This document shows positions 59,741 through 64,000 of a stretch of DNA of 64,000 nucleotides, piece after piece. Below the pieces are notes generated by a model. The model was not told the DNA's origin, searched no databases, and worked only from the letters and a program-made list of their open reading frames with translations. Each line of letters starts with the position of its first letter. The stretch's first letter is position 1. The stretch is taken from assembly GCA_032622095.1 (NCBI GenBank), contig CP136065.1, forward strand, positions 40,305,503 through 40,369,502. Direction: 5' to 3'. Origin of the DNA: Siphonodentalium dalli. Lineage: Eukaryota > Mollusca > Scaphopoda > Gadilida > Siphonodentaliidae. A program made the translations under genes and the position numbers.

Positions 59741-59758
59741 ACCCCACTTCTGACACCA
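59741..59758 (-). promoter_or_regulatory. Primer-binding site of the Gypsy element
   Basis: On the minus strand TGGTGTCAGAAGTGGGGT lies five bases after the putative LTR end. It begins TGG, complementary to a tRNA CCA end. The tRNA species was not assigned. Confidence 0.7.
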
Positions 59759-59762
59759 AAAA

Positions 59763-59829
59763 TGTAACGTGCCACCCCTCGGGCTGTATGTCAGGACAAC
59801 CTAGCGGTCAGTTGGGGGGGGGTGTTACA
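59763..59829 (-). repeat. Putative 5' LTR or its 3' remnant, 67 bp
   Basis: The segment begins TGTAACGTGCC and ends TGTTACA on the plus strand, so both ends are TGTAAC in opposite orientation, as at LTR termini. A G8 run lies inside. At 67 bp it is far shorter than typical Gypsy LTRs, and a LINE tail abuts it. It may be only the U5 part of a longer LTR. No second copy was found. Confidence 0.45.
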
Positions 59830-60250
59830 TTTAATAATAATAATAATAATAATTGTTCTTGTACAGCGCCTATCCCCATGATGATGGGCCCTAGGCGCTG
59901 CACATGATTTGGTTCAAATATATAGAGAGAAAATGCAGTGATATATACAGATTGTACAGAATGTCATCGTTGAAGGTTCAAAATGTCTCGATACCTCCGC
60001 TCGAACAAATATGTTTTCAGTGGTGTTTTGAATTCTCCGAATGATGGCGATTCTCTGATGGGTTGTGGTAAGGAATTCCAGGTGAACGGACATGAAACAC
60101 AAAATGCGTGATCTCCAACAGTTCTCAGGTTGGCGCCTTTTGGTGTTACCCAATTGGGTAGAGGAAGAGTTCGCCTGAGATTCCTTGCTGCAGGACTTGC
60201 CTTAAATATTTTCCAACTTCCAAGGGCGCTATATAAAATGAAACACTGAG
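59830..60250 (-). pseudogene. LINE 3' fragment: RT C-terminus, 3' UTR and ATT tail
   Basis: On the minus strand one frame gives NLRTVGDHAFCVSCPFTWNS, LPQPIRESPSFGEFKTPLKT and YLFERRY, then a stop. This is the same end block as GDRAFSVAGPKLWN in the LINE at 24388. A GGCGCTGTACAAG-containing 3' UTR and an ATT microsatellite (59832-59852) close it next to the putative LTR. The 5' truncation point is uncertain; sequence to 60316, including a CT run, is unassigned. Confidence 0.8.
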
Positions 60251-60316
60251 TTCGATTGATAACTTTAATTAAATCAAAGTCAATTGTGGTTCTCTCTCTC
60301 TCTCCTTAGTATGGCG

Positions 60317-61295
60317 GTCTTCTTTGAGTAACACTCTGGTTAATCAATCTTCGCCAACTGGTCTCTGTCGTCTTCTACAAGTAACTCTTTGAGTAACACC
60401 CTGGTTACTCAATCTTCGCCAACTGGTCTCTTATTCTAGCAACTCCTTGAGTTACTCAGTCTTCGCCAACTGGTCTCTTCTTCGAGCAACTCCTTGAGTT
60501 ACTCAGTCTTCGCCAACTGGTCTCTTCTTCGAGCAACTCCTTGAGTTACCCAGTCTTCGCCAACTGGTCGTCTTCTTCGAGCAACTGCTTGAGTTACTCA
60601 GTCTTCGCCAACTGGTCTCTTCTTCGAACAACTCCTTGAGTTACCCTGTCTTCGCCAACTGGTCTCTTCTTCGAGCAACTCCTTGAGTTACTCAGTCTTC
60701 GCCAACTGTTCTATGTCGTATTCTACAAGTGGCTCTTTGAGTAACACCCTGGTTACTCAATCTTCGCCAACTGGTCTCTGTCGTCTTCTTCGAGCAACTC
60801 CTTGAGTTACTCAGTCTTCGCCAACTGGTCTCTTCTTCGAGCAACTCCTTGAGTTACCCAGTCTTCGCCAACTGGTCGTCTTCTTTGAGCAACTCCTTGA
60901 GTTACTCAGTCTTCGCCAACTGGTCTCTTCTTCGAACAACTCCTTGAGTCACTCAGTCTTCGCCAACTGGTCTCTTCTTCGAGCAACTCCTTGAGTTACT
61001 CAGTCTTCGCCAACTGTTCTCTGTCGTATTCTACAAGTGGCTCTTTGAGTAACACCCTGGTTACTCAATCTTCGCCAACTGGTCTCTGTCGTATTCTTCG
61101 AGCAACTCATTGAGTTACCCAGTCTTTGCCAACTGGTCTCTTCTTCGAGCAACTCCTTGAGCTACTCAGTCTTCGCCAACTGGTCTCTTCTTCGAGCAAC
61201 TCCTTGAGTTACCCAGTCTTCGCCAACTGGTCTCTTCTTCGAGCAACTCCTTGAGTTACTCAGTCTTCGCAAACTGGTCTCTTCTTCGAGCAACT
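60317..61295. repeat. Minisatellite array 2, same 47/65-bp units as array 1
   Basis: TCTTCGCC words at 60348, 60413 and 60460 show the 65- and 47-bp units. Sequence and orientation match 49688-50959. The array ends abruptly in the 3' part of a hAT-type transposase frame near 61295. Confidence 0.95.
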
Positions 61296-61913
61296 TTTAG
61301 TCTTCTTAAAGCCAACGTTCTCATCGTTTTTGAACGAAACAAGTCTTTCTTTTGCAATACATATCAAGTCAATCGTTGTATCAACTGTGTTTGTGACTTT
61401 CTGAAGGCTTTTCGTCGCTTGATCAGTGCATTGGAAGATCATATTAAATGCAACCAACAGGAACATAAATTCAGCGCTGCGGATTTGTGCAGATAGACCG
61501 TGTGCTTTAATGCGTGTTTCTGTTTGTGTGTCGTCCTTAAAAAAGTCCAGAGCCTCCGTAATAACACAAAAGAGCCTAAGGACTCGATCGGCCGCGACGG
61601 ATCTCGATGACCACCTGGTATCACATGAATGCGCCAATTCAAGTGGTGCTGAACCTGGCCGAAGTTCCTTCTGTAGGGAAACGAATTTCGCGTGCCTTTT
61701 AGAACCAGTAAAAAATGTGTCCAATTCATCCAGCACATCAAACAGTTGTTTCAACTCGACGTCACATTGGCAGGCAGCCGACATGACCAGGTTTAGTAGG
61801 TGACTATGGCAATGGGTATATATTGCGTTCGTGTAAGTTTTTTTCAGAGACGCCTGTACACATTTTAGCGACCCGACATGACATTTGTCCCATCGAATGA
61901 TAACCCGACACAT
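61296..61913 (-). pseudogene. hAT-type transposase, central part, truncated
   Basis: About 200 codons up to the array border. NAIYTHCHSHLLNLVMSAAC, SCDTRWSSRSVAADRVL and FMFLLVAFNMIFQCTDQATK match the region after the second catalytic aspartate in hAT-like proteins with a TTF zinc finger and DUF4371. The expected C-terminal dimerisation region is missing: translation runs into minisatellite 2 and stops at 61260. The N-terminal part is in a different frame (61865-63040), so a frameshift lies near 61885. Confidence 0.85.
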
Positions 61914-63040
61914 TTCTGAGGATCAATAGTGAATATTGCAAGTGTTTGTAGAATTTTCTCGGTTAACGAATCGGCACACAGACTTTCAGTTTCAACAAAC
62001 CCCACGGCCCGTTCTTTTAGTGTTCCATCGTAATAATAACGAAGAGATATTCCAAGGATCTCCCTCTTCGATGCGTCTTTGCACTCATCTGCCATGATAG
62101 CATAATATTCGGCTTCTAACACCTCCTTCTTAATTCTGTTTAGAAGCACATTGGCTGCACAGTCTAGCAGATCGTTTTGAATGTCAGGACTTGTCATTTT
62201 GGCATTGTTTGGAAGGCTATCATATTTCTGCTTTAGTTCAGGTGAGAATTTGAAGATTAGTTGCAGTAGCTCAAGAAAATTCCCCTGATTGGCACTATCA
62301 GCGCTCTCGCGGTGGCCTCTTAAAGGTATATCCTGTTGGGCACAGAATATTACTAAGTCCAGTATGCATTTTAGGACCTCTCTGTTTCTCTCGACGAACA
62401 TCGAATGGGAGCCAACAGGATCTATCTGATTGACAATCGTGCCGCGACCGGAGTGAATACTGGACCGCATCTCTCTGAGGACCACAGCTGCGTCCTTATG
62501 TGCATTGGAAGAGTTGTGTTTTTCTAATTTATCGCCAATCTTTTTCCAATTTCGAAAACCAACGTCTATAAATGCCTTCTGTTTCTCTTGTGGGGCAAAG
62601 AAGCGACACGGTTGACAAAAGACAGCATCTTTGCTGATGCTGTACTCAATCCACGAATACTTGGTGTACCATGATTTTGTGAAACATCTGTATTTGTCTG
62701 TTAACCGCGATGTTGGAAATGAACCCAGTACTGGTTGGCGTGGGGGTTCGGTTGGCGAAGTAGAAATATCATGGATATCGATATCAATGTTAGTAGTTGG
62801 AGTAGGCCTATCGGCTTCTGGGCTCTCACTTCTCTCAATATCAATATTATCAATAATATCATCGTTGGTAATCGATCCATTGATACTGGCTACAACGTTA
62901 TTGGCATCGCGCTCAGTTGATGTGTCGGAATTGTGGTTCGTGACCTTTGAAAGAAAATTGTTTATGGTTGGTTGCCCAACAGGCCGCGGCTTCTTCTTCT
63001 TCGGAGGTTTTGTGCTCATGACTTTACAATTCAATTTCAA
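61865..63040 (-). pseudogene. hAT-type transposase, N-terminal part (TTF finger, DUF4371-like)
   Basis: 391 codons. A basic start with KPPKKKKPRP, then an acidic linker (residues 40-100). VFCQPCRFFAP (about 147), with W and H residues up to HNSSNAHKDAA (about 180), resembles a TTF-type zinc finger. YYAIMADECKDASKREILGI (about 323) and CVGLSFDGTNVMSG (about 377) hold two expected catalytic aspartates. It then stops by a frameshift. Such transposases cut and paste DNA, and ZMYM-like host genes derive from this family, so domestication is an alternative. The frameshift and truncation speak against function. Confidence 0.85.
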
Positions 63041-63340
63041 ACAAACCGTGCTAAATACTTGTTTACCCTTGACCTTCTAAAAATAACAGTATTTGCAATT
63101 TACGGAAAAGGCAACGGATACGGCGTAAACAAAATTCCGGTCGACGTCATAAACCAAATTCCGGTCGCGCCGTGCACACTGGAACGTAGATCAAGTTCCG
63201 ACATACCTGCCGACGTCAAACACAAATTTACTATATTGGATATTGTATATTCGCGCTTGTATAAATAGCAGATGATGGCGTTTAAATCTACATTTATATT
63301 GGTCAGTCGATGGCTATGATAATTAGATATGAAAGACTAT
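63041..63340 (-). promoter_or_regulatory. Upstream region of the transposase, with a TATA-like motif
   Basis: On the minus strand CTATTTATACAAGCGC lies at about 63268-63253. Two direct AAATTCCGGTCG words occur at 63131-63171. The region may act as the element promoter; this is weak evidence. Confidence 0.25.
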
Positions 63341-63423
63341 TTTTTGGAATTTTGTTGGGGGGCACTGGAAATGTTTTGGGGGGGGGGGCACATGCCTCCC
63401 CCCCCCCCGTAGCTACGCGCCTG
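63341..63423. mobile_element. Terminal region of the hAT-like element
   Basis: On the minus strand it starts CAGGCGCGTAGCTACGGGGG at 63423, followed by a C/G-rich palindrome around GGCATGTGCC. Ends of the type CAG.GGCGTAGCTA plus G-runs are common in hAT elements. The opposite end was lost where minisatellite 2 begins, so no target duplication can be tested. Confidence 0.5.
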
Positions 63424-63883
63424 ATCCAAGCAAACTGGACCCAAGCAGATCTTATCAAAGTTGAATAACTCTATTGACATGGTGTATCTCGCGGGAAATA
63501 ATGTTCCAACTTTTCGCGAACTGGGGCAGAAAGTGCCACAATGGCTTTAGAACATCACAATATTATTTTAATCCATCTTTTTTTAATACACTTAGCATCT
63601 AAGGTGAACTATGTGTAAACCCAGATGTTTCTCCTCTGCTTTTGGGAATACGAATGCAAACCTATCTTCAATAAGAGTTTCGTAGATATTTTGTTGTTGT
63701 TTTTGGAAATGTTGCTGCGAAGAGATAGAGCATCTTTTTTCTCTCAATATTATCATTCACCATATCAGGGTTGAGAAACCGCCAAAATCGTACATTTTCA
63801 GCCACATCAGGAGGGAATACGAATGCAAAATTCCGGAATGCAAGGTCCGGTGGCTGGATGGGGTTGAGCACCTGTATCGCATG
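63424..63883. other. Intergenic
   Basis: GGGAATACGAATGCAAA occurs at 63645 and again at 63812, a small direct repeat. The frame at 63668-63919 (minus) is unrecognised. Confidence 0.4.
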
Positions 63884-64000
63884 CAGGGATGTGGCTAAAG
63901 GGGGTGTGGGGTGTCTCACCCCCAGCAGAGAGCTATATTTTCAATAGTTGGAAATTCCTAATTTCAGGTAAAAACAATTTATTGGGGGGAATTTATTGTT
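63884..64000 (+). mobile_element. Possible terminus of another DNA transposon, cut by the window edge
   Basis: CAGGGATGTGGCTAAAGGGG, then TGTGGGGTGTCTCACCCCC, resembles a hAT-type end and matches the first 16 bases at 46753 with two changes. The rest is beyond the window. Confidence 0.35.

Larger units (their letters stand above)
54500..59829 (-). mobile_element. Ty3/Gypsy retrotransposon, decayed, no 3' LTR recognised
   Basis: The minus-strand order is short putative LTR remnant (59829-59763), primer-binding site (59758-59741), leader ORF, gag plus protease, RT, RNase H, integrase. RNase H before integrase with the YLDD and DTG motifs is the Ty3/Gypsy arrangement. Frame breaks lie near 57510, 57030, 56330 and 55600. 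No sequence matching the 5' end remnant is seen at the 3' side down to 49 kb, so the end near 54500 is arbitrary. The element cannot make a complete polyprotein as it stands. Confidence 0.92.

Overview
The window looks like repeat-dominated nuclear DNA of a multicellular animal. It has canonical GT-AG exon borders, several clades of non-LTR retrotransposon, a Ty3/Gypsy element, a hAT-superfamily transposase, MITEs, satellites and AATAAA signals. The GTCC-rich simple repeats and the mix of LINE families resemble marine invertebrates, perhaps a lophotrochozoan such as a mollusc. That assignment is inference with low confidence. There is no sign of bacterial gene organisation.

Layout. 1-2.5 kb: fragments of short dispersed repeats and palindromic MITEs. 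2.5-19.85 kb: one satellite array of about 32 monomers of 538 bp (a subset 529 bp), with trimeric and hexameric higher-order structure, one conserved CpG per monomer and a perfect 15-bp hairpin in nearly every monomer. 20.6-22.2 kb and 24.4-25.9 kb: two decayed plus-strand LINE copies, the second inside an old short tandem repeat. 27.5-29.5 kb: an internally deleted minus-strand LINE with a 14-bp target duplication, sitting in a degenerate 189-bp repeat. 30-36.8 kb: degenerate arrays, a 185-bp repeat pair and MITEs. 37.3-38.8 kb: the best candidate for host exons, three on the minus strand with good splice sites and a poly(A) signal. 39.4-39.9 kb: a nearly perfect 238-bp-arm palindrome. 41.1-45.8 kb: a candidate exon, a LINE scrap, tandem repeats of 165 and 270 bp, a foldback element and a MITE carrying iterated motifs. 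46-49.4 kb: mostly unassigned, ending in a LINE scrap.

49.7-64 kb is the most structured part. Two arrays of the same 47/65-bp minisatellite, in the same orientation, bracket about 9.4 kb. Between them lie a TATA/Inr-type minus-strand promoter with a consensus splice donor, an arginine/serine-rich zinc-finger ORF preceded by a perfect 3' splice site, and a decayed minus-strand Gypsy element (gag-protease, RT, RNase H, integrase). Beyond the second array lies a minus-strand hAT-type transposase gene cut off by the array.

No complete host gene, rRNA or tRNA gene was recognised. The elements do not form a pathway; most are independent, often nested, insertions. The items most worth following up are the spliced zinc-finger ORF beside the Gypsy pol region, the twin minisatellites with their promoter, the MITE with iterons and a matching empty site, the long palindrome, and the three-exon gene fragment.
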